NCBI GenBank assembly: GCA_921293015.1
Contig: OV121081.1
Coordinates: 930,001-994,000, forward strand
Reading direction: 5' to 3'
DNA: 64,000 nucleotides
Origin: Phorcus lineatus
Taxonomy: Eukaryota > Mollusca > Gastropoda > Trochida > Trochidae
Part shown: positions 39,694-54,600 of the stretch, in pieces
Position numbering within the stretch: position 1 is the first letter of the stretch
How the letters are laid out: each line of letters starts with the position of its first letter
Made by a program: the position numbers and the translations under genes
Notes under the pieces: generated by a model
Database searches by the model: none
The model's input: the letters and a program-made list of their open reading frames with translations, nothing else
What the model was told of the DNA's origin: nothing

Positions 39694-42600
39694 CTGCAAC
39701 ATGGACAACAACCCTCAGTTAGATAGAGTGGAATAACATTACACCAACCAATTGATAAAGTTCATCAAGAAAGCTTTACATCTTCAAGAAGTCATACCTA
39801 GAATAATAATAGTAACAGATCACATAGCTACGGGGGGAAATAAACTCAGATTTATCTATTAAATCTATTAAATTCAATATTTCCAATTCATAATTAGCGA
39901 TCTGAAATGACCATATTGTCAACAGAGCTCAATTAATTCAAATTAAAGCCTTCCTATTAATTGAAAATAATGCTTTCTAATGCATGGATCAAATTTGAAA
40001 ATAAGAAACAACTCTTCTTGGACCATGTCACGTTTAATGAGTATTCATGCGAAGTTCAAGGTTATGATTATCATTCCTTCATTCACGGCACTTAAACACC
40101 TGTCATTTTACCTGCAAGGAGTCCGGGCTGCGTCATTATTGGTGCTGATGCAAATTTGGTTTCCTCCTTCAACGGTCCTGAGTCTTCGCCGCCATCATCC
40201 TCGTCGTCACCCGTAGTATTGGGAGACTTTGTCTTATCTGTAGCACAAGATTGGAAGGTTAAATCAGAAAGGAGACTTCAATTTCAAGTTATTTACATCC
40301 TTTTAATTCATTTTAACATGAAATACTTAAAAAGAAAGAAATATTTGATGTCAGAATGAACCAAATTCGATCAATTAAGCTATTTGAAAACTTTTTGCCT
40401 TATACTTGAGATTTCAATCTTTACAACTCTCCCTCAGATAACACAATACTGAACCTTTCCAAGTCGATGATACCCGTCAACTTAGCCATCTTTCTGTTAG
40501 TTTTGGGGAAAGTTTGATCATTCTTTTTTGTCAGAAATATGTAAATTGTTAAAATAAAAGACACTGATTAATAGTACCTTCTGTACTGTCGTCTTCGTCT
40601 GGGGATATTGGCGCCTCCACCTCCACAATGGGGTTCTTCGACGGGATTGTATACTGAAGACACAAATCTTAATCATTAGATGCTTTCAATCAGGGTTGCA
40701 GATTCAAAATTTTCCCAGTCGGACATTTCATTTTGAAGTCGACCGAAAGTGAACTTTAATGTTGCTTTATAATGATCATGACATGAATAACATATATAAA
40801 TGACAATTAAATATATACAATTGTTTTTCATAAACTAATAATGATAAAGATCATAATTTTAGCATTATCTACTAGTTCGCCCATCCTTTAGTGAACGATC
40901 CTTTCTGGCCATGTTTCTGATGTACTTGAAATGTAAATAAACAAATGAACATGTGATAAATTGCAAATCGGTTCGAGATTAAAGTTTCTAAGAAAATCAG
41001 GTCAAATGGACGGATTTCTGCAACCCTGCTTTGAATCTTGTGAATAACCTCATTATACATTGATGCCTTGATCGAGTCAAAGATGTAACTGAGTGTTTCA
41101 AATGATAGAAGTAACTGAACATGTTATAATCAGTATCTGATTTAAGCACTCACCTCAGGGTTAACTGGCTTTGTGGGTACTGGCTTTGTATTCTTCACTG
41201 GATTAGTGACACGCACAGTAATACTTTCTTCAGGAACTTCAGGAAGTGTTTTTTCTGGAAAACAAAACTTTAGCTAAATTAAGATATTCTAATGCATTTA
41301 TAAAAATTATTCAAAACGGATGAAAACATGTAGGCAAAGAAAAGGACAATACCTACCACTGCCCAAAAATAGGAATATATGTATTTACTGGTTTCCTATT
41401 TTAAGCTCAAATAAAATAAATATGAGCTCACTAAATATCTTGCAAAATGCAAAATTTCAGTCAAACAGTTTATGACATAAATGACAGAAAATTTACAATG
41501 TGCAACTCTACAAGATGTTTCTGTTAATCAAAATTTGGACAGACACGTGCAGTGTATGTAAAAAGGCTTATCTGCTAGCACAGAATCTGATTACTTTGTA
41601 ACTTTTTAAAGTTTTCCTCAATTTATCATTACATTAATATTCTTTTTTTTTGAAAAGTTACGTTATAAATACAATACGTACCCTTGCACATATCATCGGT
41701 CACTAGGTGGATTGGTTTCCGGGTCCCGTACTGCTGTATGCCGTCCTGGTCCACACAGAAGCACATGGACCCGTGGCACTGGCGTGGCTCGAAGTCTCCG
41801 TTGATCTTGCACTGGGGCTTGTACTGACCTAGCAACTTCTTCGGGTTTCGCACCGCCTCCACAACCTTGAAGACACACTGTGACAGGCTCTTGTCTGAAA
41901 GGGAAATATGAATTGTGTAATTTTATTTCAGTATGACAAAAACAATTGGAGCAAATAATGTGAAATGTGAATGACTGCTGGCCATCGTCCAGTACCTTAA
42001 AATCATGAAATATCTCACTTTTGACCTGTATATGGAACTTGGAGTACATTAATAGGTGACCTACTTGAATAACACGAATGACTTGCTTCCCATGATAGAG
42101 ACAAAAGGAGAGTGTCATAACAAAGTTAACTTGGATGACAGATACCAATGACACCCCATGCTACATTGTTTTACAGGCTTGAAGAGAAAATAACAAATTA
42201 AATTAAATCAAACTAAATACTTAAATCTGGATTTTTTAAATTCCTAATGAACATTAGGAGATAACCTACTTGTCACACAGTCGAGATCGTTGGGTGGTTC
42301 CTTGGCAGTTCCGGGGATCTCAGCACCATGGTTATCTACACACCAACAGCGACCGGTGCTGGCGTGTCCTCGACACTGTTTGGGAAGGTAGTCTCCATTG
42401 TCGTCACACTGCGGCACAAAGTTTCCCAACAGGTGCTTGCTGGACTCATAGAGGTTGGCACAGCCCTTCAGTGTCTTCATGGTTGTTGTCGGAGGTTCTG
42501 GGGAGAGATCAGGGGATTATTTATGAATGATATTGAGTAGAATACTCACAGCAAAGAAACTCTGAGTTTATCAGAACACATTGTTTTTAAAACTCCTGGT

Positions 42601-45600
42601 GTAACCTTCGACCCCAAATACAGCTGTAGTATGATGGGGTTAGCAAATAGAAAAGATACCAATATCATGTATATATTTAATACGGTCAGGACGTGTAGTA
42701 CCTAAATGTGGGTTTTGTCAGAGTGAGATAGCTTTTCTATAAATAAAAAAATCAATTTACATCATAACAACAATCCTTAAACTTTGCAAAACAAGAAAGA
42801 GTTATCTCTCGATTCTTTTTCCCCATCATTACCTTCCTTAAAAGAACTGCAATTTCAAATTTAATAAACTATAATGACACGCTATAGATAATGAATATGC
42901 TTGACTGTATGTATTATCAGATGGAGAGGTATAAATACTACAATTAGATGGTTTTAGTTTTTATCTTTCAACTCCTGAGGATATAAGTTTTTCGACTGAC
43001 TTCATCATCAAGAGGACCAAGTTGCTTGAATTACATACATAGCCAAAATAAACGTTCCGACAAAAGGTCAAGCTGAATGTCAAATGAGGTCAGATACCTA
43101 TGCAGACAGAATAACCTTTCATGAGATTGAGCGGTCTGTCAGGAAATTCATATTCCAACCATCTCTGTTTCAAATAACGTGTAAGTTTCATGAATGGGAG
43201 TACTCTATCCAAGATACTGTAAACCTTACAACTGCTACAGATTTTCCATGTTCATTGCTAGCTATGTCTGCATACAGTAATGAATGTTGTTTGTAACTGC
43301 ATCAAGGAGGATCATATTGACGTGGTTACAACCCTGTTGTGAAGCAAAGAGAAATGGTTTAATTCAAATTCTTATTTTTCTAGTGTCATAACACCACACA
43401 TGCTGAATACATTATAAGATCTTAAATTATTGATATTATATTATACATATACACTTGATATAATGTAAACATGGGAGTAAACTCAGGGTGAAACCTGCGA
43501 GCATAGGTTGGAACAAGCGAACAATGGGTGGTACCGAAATTCAGTGTAGCATTTCACCCAAAATTGACTGCAAACAAACTTTTTTCTCAGAAAAATAAGT
43601 GCAAGCAGTCTGTACCAGATTACAGAAATCATCCATATTTCCTTTTCATGAAAGTGAAAGACCGCATTTTCTTCCTATATTGATATGATCTGCAATGGGT
43701 TTCTGGACTTGATAGAGCCGTTTCTAATACACTGCTTACAATCCGTTTCTAATACACTGCTTACAATCCGTTTCTAATACACTGCTTACAATCCGTTTCT
43801 AATACACTGCTTACAATCCGTTTCTAATACACTGCTTACAATCCGTTTCTAATACACTGCTTACAATCCGTTTCTAATACACTGCCTTCAATCTATAAAG
43901 TTTTTTTTACTTCATTCAGCCGCCTCTTTGAACTTTGATATTAATCAAGATATATCGTGTAGACATCAATACTTAGACAGCTCATGTCACTTAAGCTTTT
44001 AAATCATTTCAGCATTTACATCGCACTAGGGCATGCTCATAGAACTTATGTTTAATCTTGTCCTTTATACAAGTTAAAATGTCATGGACGAGCATTGTGT
44101 GACCATTAAGCACTTTGCTATCAGATGTCTCATTTTAGTTGGACAAGACTGTAGCAATGATATGCATGAGACTTTTTTTTATATCTTTATTTTTCTAGAT
44201 ACACTAGACAAGAGACTTCCAAATGATGGCTCAACTCTAGAAATGGAGGCTGATTTAAAGACATTTCCCATTTGCTGTATAAAATCTCTTTCTGATTACT
44301 TGTCAAATACTTGAAATGTCACAACATGAAAAAGATAAATTGATTTGTAAATAAAAAACAAAGAACTAACAGATACAATGCTAGGATGGAATCCCTTGGT
44401 TGAAAAACTATGGCAATACTGAGGAAATCTAGAACAGCAGGAAAATTGCTTTTTTTATAATGAAATTCAAAACATCATAAAAAAACCCATAAAGAACCGA
44501 AAATCCTTAGGACCAAATAGATGGAAGTTGTTTTTACAAGATATCGGGCAAAAAGGCAAAGAGTGAATGGTATAACAGTAGGAGAATGAGATTCTTGTAC
44601 CAGATGTCCGGCACTACACCACACCTACACAGGCAAGACAACCTGCATTGAGACTAGTCTAACATTCTGTCTAACAGACTGGTTCTTGTCTAACAGACTG
44701 GTTCTTGTCTAACAGACTGGTTTATGTCTAACAGACTGGTTTATGTCTAACAGACTGGTTTCTGTCTAACAGACTGGTTCCTGTCTAACAGACTGGTCCT
44801 TGTCTAACAGACTGGTTCCTGTCTATCAGACTGGTTTCTGTCTAACAGACTGGTCCTTGTCTAACAGACTGGTTCTTGTCTAACAGACTGGTTCCTGTCT
44901 AACAGACTGGTCCTTGTCTAACAGACTGGTTCCTGTCTATCAGACTGGTTCCTGTCTAACAGACTGGTTCCTGTCTAACAGACTGGTTGGCAATATTCTC
45001 ACTGTAACATAACCTCTTTTAAAACCAAGTCTATATTTGAATCTGACAACAAACATTTCTCTTAGGCTCCATTCTCTTATTTCATAAAAAAAGTGTTTTG
45101 AGAATCATTTTTCAGAGACTGAACAGTGGTCTACAAGAGGACGTGATAAGGACCATCTTTGTCACTATGCTTTGATATTATGCTTTTGCTTTTTTAGTAG
45201 CTCTCCATCACCATGCAGACACACAAAACCTCCCGTGACATTTGGCATAGGACACGACTTGGCTATCCCAATCTGCTGTTTTAATCGAATGTCTGTCAAA
45301 CGTCAGAAATACATATATATGTAATATATATATGGACATTGAGACAAGCTGTGGGCAGTGAGCACACATCAGACAGACAGGAAATGATCTGGCCGCTTCC
45401 TCGTACCTGCGTAACGTGACATTTGAAGCTCATGGTATTCCCACACTGCTGGTGTAACACACCTAGCTTGTTAACCCTCTACAGGCCACCGGTAACTCAT
45501 CAACACTCGCCCACACAGAGGGGCTTCACCTCCACTTTAGTGATATTGATCTTTACAATTTTCCCAAAGAGGGGTCAGGTCTCAGATAACTTTTTATTCA

Positions 45601-48600
45601 GTTTAATCATTTTTATAAGTTGCTGTTATAGAATATGAATTTGAATTGACAAAGTTATATCTTAAATTACATTGACAAAGAGGGTTGTTTTGCCTGAATA
45701 TGATAAAGTGTTGTAGTTTTGCACATTCATCATTTAATGATGTAGTTGACAGGAATAAATAATATATATAAGATGAAATTATTATTAATGATCAAATATC
45801 AATTTGACTCACTCATTAAATATAAATCGTAAAATTCCAATATTCTATACTTATTTTTTTTAGTATAATGGGAAAATTGAAAACATCAGAAAATCAAAAA
45901 TAGTTGCTTTAATAACTAAAAACTTTAAATACTAATCAATCATTACCATCCTCAATGTACAAAGTGCTTTTTTTGAAATGTTTCATCCTCAATGTACAAA
46001 GTGCATGTTATAAGCAAGTATGTCGTTACTAAATGTCACAACTACCGAGTGTCATCTCTTATACGGCTTGGCGTGGGATCACATTGTCATCAAAATTCAT
46101 AGGAGACAATCCTACAGCAAATCTGCAACTCGGCAGAAATGTAGGATATGTCAACTGCACCCACTAATGCAGAATTCAACTGATATCCGTCAATTGAGCA
46201 AGTACAACCTGCCCCGACCGCTCCACAATAAGCTTTATTATCTACTGTTAGCCTGCAAAGGGTTAATCTCATACTTGAATATCACTGCATTATCAAGGAG
46301 ATAAGCATAAACTATCAAACATTCAAGCTAAATTCTTTGGGTGGCATTTAAAAGTTGGAAATCAAAGAGGAAAGCTATTATGCATTACAATATCATTATT
46401 CTGAGGTTGCGATGTTGACAGAATAAAAAAGTTGTCATCATTGAAGTATACCACTACAAGATGATACAACTTCAGATTTTTTATTCAAATAATACCACCT
46501 CAACATAATCCAGTTTACAACAACTTTTCATCACATGCAATGTCACCTATTCAGTTGAAGGACAAAAAGACATCAAACCACTTCCAGAACTTTTTGATAG
46601 ATCTATTTGACAAGTTTTTGAAAACAAGTCATTCTCTTCTCATTATGTTTGTGGTTTGAGTGCTAAGACACTGCAACAGTCAGCATGGCAGTCGCAAAGT
46701 GCAACAGTAAGCATGGCAGTCGCAAAGTGCAACAGTCAGCATGGCAGGCGCAAAGTGCAACAGTCAGCATGGCAGTCTCAAAGTGCAACAGTCAGCATGG
46801 CAGTCGCAAAGTGCAACAGCAAGCATGGCAGTCGCAAAGTGCAACAGTAAGCATGGCAGTCGCAAAGTGCAACAGTCAGCATGGCAGTCGCAAAGTGCAA
46901 CAGTAAGCATGGCAGTCGCAAAGTGCAACAGTCAGCATGGCAGTCGCAAAGTGCAAAGTTTCAAAATTCAATATCATCAACATCTACCTGTATGGCACTG
47001 TGGTGTATTTCAACTTAGTTTAGAAGGGAGTAATGGTCCTGCAATATACATTGTGCTTTAAGGGTTTAACTATGACAATTCATTCTGAATTTCTTAAAAG
47101 TTCTTGGGTGTTTTTTGTGAAAGTAGTGAAAATCACAGTAAAGTTTAAATTGAGTTTAATTCTATTCCGAAGGGAGTGAAATGTTATTGATGCTTCATCA
47201 TAAAAATCACACCTCTGGAAAAACTGTAGAAAGAAATTTCTATTCAATCATATGAGATAAAAAATAATTCGATTGCAAACCACTCAGAGGAGATAAACAC
47301 TCTACATTAAGAGTAGTTAACTTGAAACATACACTGAACTATCGCTCCATGTCCGTATCAACAACTGACACTTATCATTACCTACATTCAATATTTTGGG
47401 GTTTGTACATTTAGCACTGATAAATTCAGCAATTATAGGGTAAAAAAAGGAAAAACAATTTCTAAAAAACAAGTTTTCTTAAAATCAGAATGGTCTCATG
47501 AATTCTCAGATAAACAATTTGATCCACTCCTCATCTAACAGCTAAGATCATAATTACAGATCCACACAGTATACATGTTCAGACACAGCAGTTAGGCTAC
47601 AAGCTGATACCATCACCACTCTCCTTTACTGGCCAAAAACTAACTGACAACCTCAGATTGATTCGTGGTAACTCTTAGGGATTTTTATAAGGATTGGGAT
47701 TGAAAATCTAAGTCAGTATTATGAACCATGAAAAAACTTTTAAACTTATTCATTTCAGGACATAATATTTTTTCTGTCATTCAAATAATAAAGTGTTCAT
47801 CTGTTCAAGTAAACAATTTTTTATCTAGTTGAATTTACTGTTTATTGCATTATTTTCAAGAAAGGTTTTAATCTTCTCAAAGAGCCTTTTACAACGTAAT
47901 ATACTGGGGTTTTTTTAAATCAACTCTTGGATGGACACTTGAAGAAAAAAAAACACGCAGATCCACCTACAGAACTGGAAATGCTATCAATTAAGAGTAA
48001 CCCAGCTTCAGACAGATAGCAAATATGTTATTATCATCATGTGAGTGAAAGAGTCGAGAACATACGAGGGGGGGCTGTCTGGTTAACATCACCACCCCCC
48101 CACCCCCCCCCCATCACTAGAGGCTACTCAAAAATATTTCGAACACTTCAAGTCGTGAAAATTTGCATCATGTATTCTCGTATCATTTATTTCTAATACA
48201 ATATATCATAAGCCAAACTGATTTTTGACCTGTAAAGAAATATAAGTGCATTCATTGCCCAACCGAAGAATAGCTAGTCTAAATTCACGATAAAGAAGTT
48301 GTTATCTCGAAAATCTTGTCATCCTTATGTATATTACTTCTAAATGCCCTTAAAAAAAGTTATAAGACTTTTGAAACAACCAAGGTGATTGCATAACTAG
48401 ATTGCAAACAATCAGGATTTGGTATTTCTAGTCACGAGACTGCTCCACTTGTAACAGAGGTCACTAGAGAATAAGCGATTCAAGTAACCTGTGTTTTTTA
48501 GAGAATGGGGGTCACAGACCAGACACAAATCTGTCACCTCTCACACTAGGCAACAATTGTCATTGAAAGCTTCATCAATCTCTTCGGACTTGATTAGCAC

Positions 48601-51600
48601 CTCTGCATCAATTAATATCTTAAACAGTTCCAATCTAGCAAAGCAATCTACAATTTGCATCTAAAATCTGGCAGGTAATCCCCGAATTGTGATCAGCCTT
48701 CCTGAGTGATTCACACATCCCGAGTCTGGTATCTTAATCTACAATCAGAGATGCTGACAATCCACTGTTCAGACAACTGGTGCATCAACTCATTCCTTCC
48801 TTTTACATACTATGTATTTCTTGCACCTTTTGTGTATAGTCAAAAACCATCAAACATATATTTTCTATGGTCTGCCCCTGTAACTAAACAAGATCTTTAA
48901 AATAAGGATCTCAATTTATCTATTCCTTTCCATCCCATTTCATTTTTAAAATTTTGACTCATTCCTATTTTGGTTCTTGCACAATTTGGAATGAAAATTC
49001 CTTTGTTCAATCCGGCGTTAAACTAAATCAAAACCCTCGGCTGAGGTGTTAATTCTTAACAATAAACTAAGCTAAGGTGTTCATTCTAAACAATAAAACT
49101 AAGCTAAGGTGTTCATTCTAAACAATATAACTAAGCTAAGGTGTTCATTCAAAACAATAAAACTAAGCTAAGGTGTTCATCTGTTCTGAACAATCAGAAG
49201 TCCTGCCAGGGTGTTCATTCTCTTCAACATGTGTAATGCTCGAGCCTAAATCTTGTACAATTGAAACCCTTTGGTAAATTGTTAATTTTCTACATTTGAT
49301 ACACTTTGCTAAGGTGCCAATTGTGTTTATTTAGTTAATAATTGAAATCTGAGCCATGCTGTTCATCCAGTAAAATGGAAACCATGTTAAGCTCTTCAGT
49401 GAGCACAAAGCAAGGACCAGACACCCACCTTCATGGTCTGTGTTGAATCCTCCGCTCCCGGACCCAGAGGACTTGTCAAGGTCGTCCTCATCCTCGTCGT
49501 CCTCATCATCGCTGCTCTTCCCTGATCCACTCTCCTCTGGGACCTCCTCCTGCAACATATAGGTATAACATCTAGGCATAACATATAGGTATAACATATA
49601 GGTATAAGACATAGGTATAAAATACAGTTATAACATATAGCCATATTATATAGCCGTAACATAAAGGTATAAGATATAGGTATAACATAAAGTCATAACA
49701 TATAGCCATATCATATAGGTATAACATACAGGCATAACATATATTTAGTAAGGAGTATTTAGTTATAGGAGTAACATATAGGTTTAACATATAGGGCTTA
49801 ACACATAGGTTTAACATATAGGTTTAACATATAGGTTTAACATATATAGGCATACCATATACTGGACAACATATGTTAGGGTTAATTAAAGTCTGCAATA
49901 ATGAATTATGATTAATTTATCCATTTCCAATCTGATAAAATAACAACCATGGAAAATACTAATATCCCTAACTTGTCCAGTATTTAAATATACCAATAAC
50001 ACATGGGTATATCATATAGGTGCAACATAATGATAAACCATTTTCATCGACTGATAGCATTTGCTTAGGTCGCTCAGATGACAAAATTGTCACAAAAAAA
50101 CATGATCCCATTTGTCACCGATTCCTAGAAATATTCTCCGCCTACAAGTATCTCCTTCATATCAGCAATCATTGGTCATCTGTACAAGAATAGGTATTAA
50201 CAGAATTGCCTATAGAAAACCATTACCAAAATAATTAGCACCATCAAAGCATGTATCTTTATCAAGCTTACAGCAGCTCTGCTTGACTTTTCCCTGCGGT
50301 CTACTCTCTAAATATGTAATTAATTTCATATCAAGATTATCTTTATCTTTATAGTTATGATCATGAGACAAATATTGTCACTGAAACTGCAGATAAATGA
50401 ATTTGTTTATAACTATCATTACTGTTGATCATTATCAACACAGAACATTAACTTCTTCGTGTTCATCACTTATTCCATATTCAGCTTACAAGCTTCTACT
50501 ATGTAATCAAGAATATGATTGTGTTGTTTGTGAGCTCTATGTAACTTTATGTTCTAAGACCATATTACAACAACAACAGAGCAGTATGTACTGTCAGTCA
50601 GACCCTAAAATAAGAAAACCAAAGCAAGTCTATAAGAAGACTTGAGAGCTTGATTTAGATTCTGAAAATGAAGAAATTTCAGTCTCCTCATCATTTTATC
50701 TAATATTTTTTCAAATTTTCAATGTACTGACCACATTTTCATTTCAGAGTCCAAATCTTAGACCAAGCAATCTTCTTCTCATGAGATCCACTGAGAGACT
50801 CCTGTGTTTTGAAATGAGCTCCATTTGACCCCTGCTGCCTTCTGTTTCAAATGCTAAATGGTTGAATTCCCCACTGGCGTCTTCTCAAACAACAGGACAT
50901 TCTCCACCGCAGTTGTATGGGGAGACAGTGACATTACCACGGCAATCTCAAACTTAACATTACTACAGTAAATCTGCCAGGTTTCAAAAGAGTCAGTTTT
51001 GTGCCGGCTCAAATATAATTACTTTTTCCCATTCTATCATATTATATTATGCTCTCTGTTTAGATTGTCTGTCCAGTATCTACATTTTTATACCATTAAT
51101 ATATCTACAATATGCATTACAATCTTTATTATGTGCATCTATCAATGTCTTGAAACCTTGGAGGTAAGTCTGACGACTGTGTTATAAAGAGAAAATATTA
51201 TCTATTCCAGCAGGAAGAACCTTTCCAAAAAAAGCCTTTGAAATATTTCATTAAGTTGAAAACTTGTGTGCACATCAATCTCAATGAGAGGTTGTCAGAA
51301 AACACATTAAAGAGGGCACGGCATCAGCCCTCTCAACAGGACAATAAAACAAAGAGATTATCGGAATGGAGTAAATCCCGGAGGAAGTCTCCGAGAGCGG
51401 AGAACATTAGAGGAAGATGGAGCCCCGCTGTTTGCCAGCGATATCAAGAATGTCAACTGCCTATTCGACAGAGGGACAAGGAATGCTGGACTCTTGCAGG
51501 CCATTACAGGAAATTATTTGCAGAGATTACTTGTCACTTGCATGCAGGCTTGGCTATTGATTCCTTGGAGGGAATTGTCTTGGACTTGATGACCGGTGCC

Positions 51601-54600
51601 ACAAGGCGATACACGATGTATTGATGGATCTATCTGTTTCACTTACACTGTTTACATAACTGATTTGATGGCAAGTAGTTAGAGATTTTACTTACACCAT
51701 CTATACAAGTGGTTAAGGCTTTTACATTTTATATCATGCACATAAACGCTACCAGTTTTGACTGATATTTTAACCATCATCAAGTTTAGTTTGCTGAAGA
51801 GCCACTTAAATTTTGTGACCTCATCATTAATAAGGTTGGTCATTTATAAGTGGTCTTGTTTATCTCTCTGTAACTTTCAAGTCTTAACATTTCCTAAACT
51901 ATATGTATACATTAAAACTGGTTTATCATCACTCAAATAAGTATTTTGGGTATTTTCATCATAGACATTTTATATGTAAAGGTATGCCATTCATCAATAG
52001 CTGTCTGTAATCTAAGTTCTCTGATGTTTGCCCAACATTGCCTAGACCAAGACGCTAAGCTTCCATATGTAGCCATAATAGAATAGAAGCGCTACCATGT
52101 GTAGCCATAACAGCATAGGTCTATCAAGACGCTGGCCCTGTAGCAGCAGGAGAACCTGGTGGCGAACTGACTGAACTAGACTCCTTTGATGTTGGTTTGT
52201 ATGAAAACACGGCTACATCAGTAAGACGAAGGTTCAATCAAAGGTCACAAGTACCATAATAATCTCTCACAAATGAGGAAATGCTGACACATCAAAACAT
52301 GCTTTCATTTTAAGGCTCTCATCTTTGGAATTTAGTCATTTACGTTTTTATTTGACTTGTGTGTCATCTACCTTACTAGCTTGATAAAAATCATACAAGC
52401 TTGATGGATTTGAATCATATTACACTTTGTTACTCAACACTATTTGATTGATTAATAAACAACTTTTAGAAAAAACAGCATTCTTTTGAAAAATTTAGTT
52501 ACTTATTTTTTATTTCAGCAAATCAACTTGAAGTGGAACATCATTTCCTTAACAAACCATCTAAAGATCAGAAAGGTTATTTCAGGAATCATTAAAGAAA
52601 AAGGTCATTTTTTCTCTTGAAAGCTAAGAAATCAAAAGTATATAAAGGAGTTTTCGTTTCCTCTTCCGTCAAAAACCAAATCAGAATCTGGAGAAGACAT
52701 CCTTAAAAAGAAATACATCCATGAAAATGCAGTAACCAAAAAAGATTATTTTTTGCCTCATTCAAAGCCATCATTAAGTTTGCAGGACGCATGAGGAGAA
52801 TTTTATGACTGGTTTTGTGAGAATGGCTGTTTGGACGAGGCTGAGTGGAAGACAGTTGGGCTTATTGATGCAAGTTGTGTGTTTAACCTACATTCAATCT
52901 GCAGACCTCACTGCACATGCAACCCTCCTAAATACATCCCCAAATGTAAGCTTTTGAGAGAAAATAAGTTTAAATGTCACTTTTCCTCAAAATGCTACAG
53001 TTCTGGCTAACCTTCAGGGAGAAAATAACATTAGGTGTCGGATCTTTATCAAATGTACATTTGTCTTGGAGTCAAGGAGAAGGAATACCAAAATATGTCT
53101 GTTTTGAAAACCATGCTCGTTCAAGGAAGTTTGCAAAGACTAAGGTGTCTGGCCAAAACTCCCTTGAGGATTGAACTGTCATAGACACTCTTTCAATATC
53201 TCACTCTACAATTCTGAGGAATATGGAAGGGATAAACTGTCATCGACACAATTCAACAATATTTCATTCTAGGGTCTTTAGCACCGCAATAGGTGTAAGT
53301 TCAGCAACCATAAGCATGGCTCGGGGAGTTGAGGGGACCCTCATGGGTGAGTAAAGCGTTGGTATTGGGGAAACAACTTATTATTACCCATATGGTTAAT
53401 CATAAGCGGTGACATATTTTCAATATGAGCACATGTGCACATATCACATTTGCCTAGTAACAATTGTTTCAGCGTGAGTGACCGTATTTAGTCGTCTGTG
53501 ACGTCATAAAACCATTGTTCATGACGTCACTGTAGTGGGCCATCGCGAGGGAAGGAGGCCCTTTTCTGAATATTACCATGCGTTTGATATGAAATTGAAT
53601 TGGTAATAAGAAATTATTACCCTCGGAAGTGTGCCATATGACTTTTACGAAACTTGTGCGAAAAATCACACACATTTCGTAAAAGTCATATGTCACACTT
53701 CCTCGGGTAATAATCTCTATTTATGGTACAGTCCCCACCAATATACAAGGGATGAAGAATTTTTAGCACACTACATTATCATTTCAGCCTACAATACACA
53801 AACATACATTTTAAATGTTTCAAACCTGTGAGAGCACCTTGTGCGGAATTGTAACAGGGATTCAGAAAGGAAATATTGATTTAAAAAACAAGAAATCTTA
53901 ACCTCTCTCCTATTTCTTAGAATGTCCTCGATATAATTCTTCATCTCACTTGTTGGAAGCATCTTAGCTCTTTGAATGAGGGCAAATGTTGTTAAAGAGT
54001 TATCTAAACCGAGTCCAGTGGGTATCGAGACAAAGGGGTGAGGTGAGCTGATTTGCAGTTCAATTCCGCTTTCAGGAGTATGTCACAGCTGCTAGTATTA
54101 TTGAAGGGAGAAAGCCTGCAACAACATAGTGGTGATTCATTGCAGTGAAACCTGAGAGCATCGTTTGGAATTATTGAACTATGGGCGATACTGTGCTGAA
54201 ATTCAGTTTAGCATTGCACCCACAAATTACTGCATGTAGAACATGTAGAACATGTAGAACATGCGTCTACAACAAAGTTGCCAAGCCCCGAAGCAGAACA
54301 CACTAACCACTGCACTTTAAAGTCAAATATTTCTGAAATCATAAGATACTGAACATGAATATTGACTCACTTTGAATGTCCCTCCAGAGAATGGACCAAA
54401 GTATTGATATTGATGTGATGTTTGAAACCAGAACAAGTACAATATTTCAGAAAACTATACTAAAACAGAGTGTCTTGCGACAGATTATTGTATTATCAAA
54501 GCAAAGCATAACAGACACAGAGGTACACAAGGAGAAATAGTTCCTTTTCTGTATGATGGTCCTTGACTTGAGAATAGATAGATCGAAAAGCCCTAGTTGC

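Noticed and set aside
44084-44580. Possible decayed reverse-transcriptase fragment ([18 protein letters not shown])
   Set aside because: The short phrase resembles the K-S-x-G-P-D region of LINE reverse transcriptases, but the Asp is absent and the flanks do not align with the family. Too little to call.
44669-46956. CRISPR-like regularly spaced repeats
   Set aside because: The 19-bp and 28-bp units are head-to-tail with no unique spacers, and the host is an animal. They are ordinary tandem arrays.
49331-49817. Overlapping minus-strand ORFs rich in Tyr/Leu/Cys beside the syndecan Ser-Gly exon
   Set aside because: Upstream of 49550 they are translations of the ATATAGGTATAAC array; only 49549-49429 is a real exon.
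51238-51624. 128-codon plus-strand ORF inside a syndecan intron
   Set aside because: It is locally GC-richer and long, but has no recognisable motif, no hydrophobic or domain pattern and no splice context. It could not be supported as a gene.
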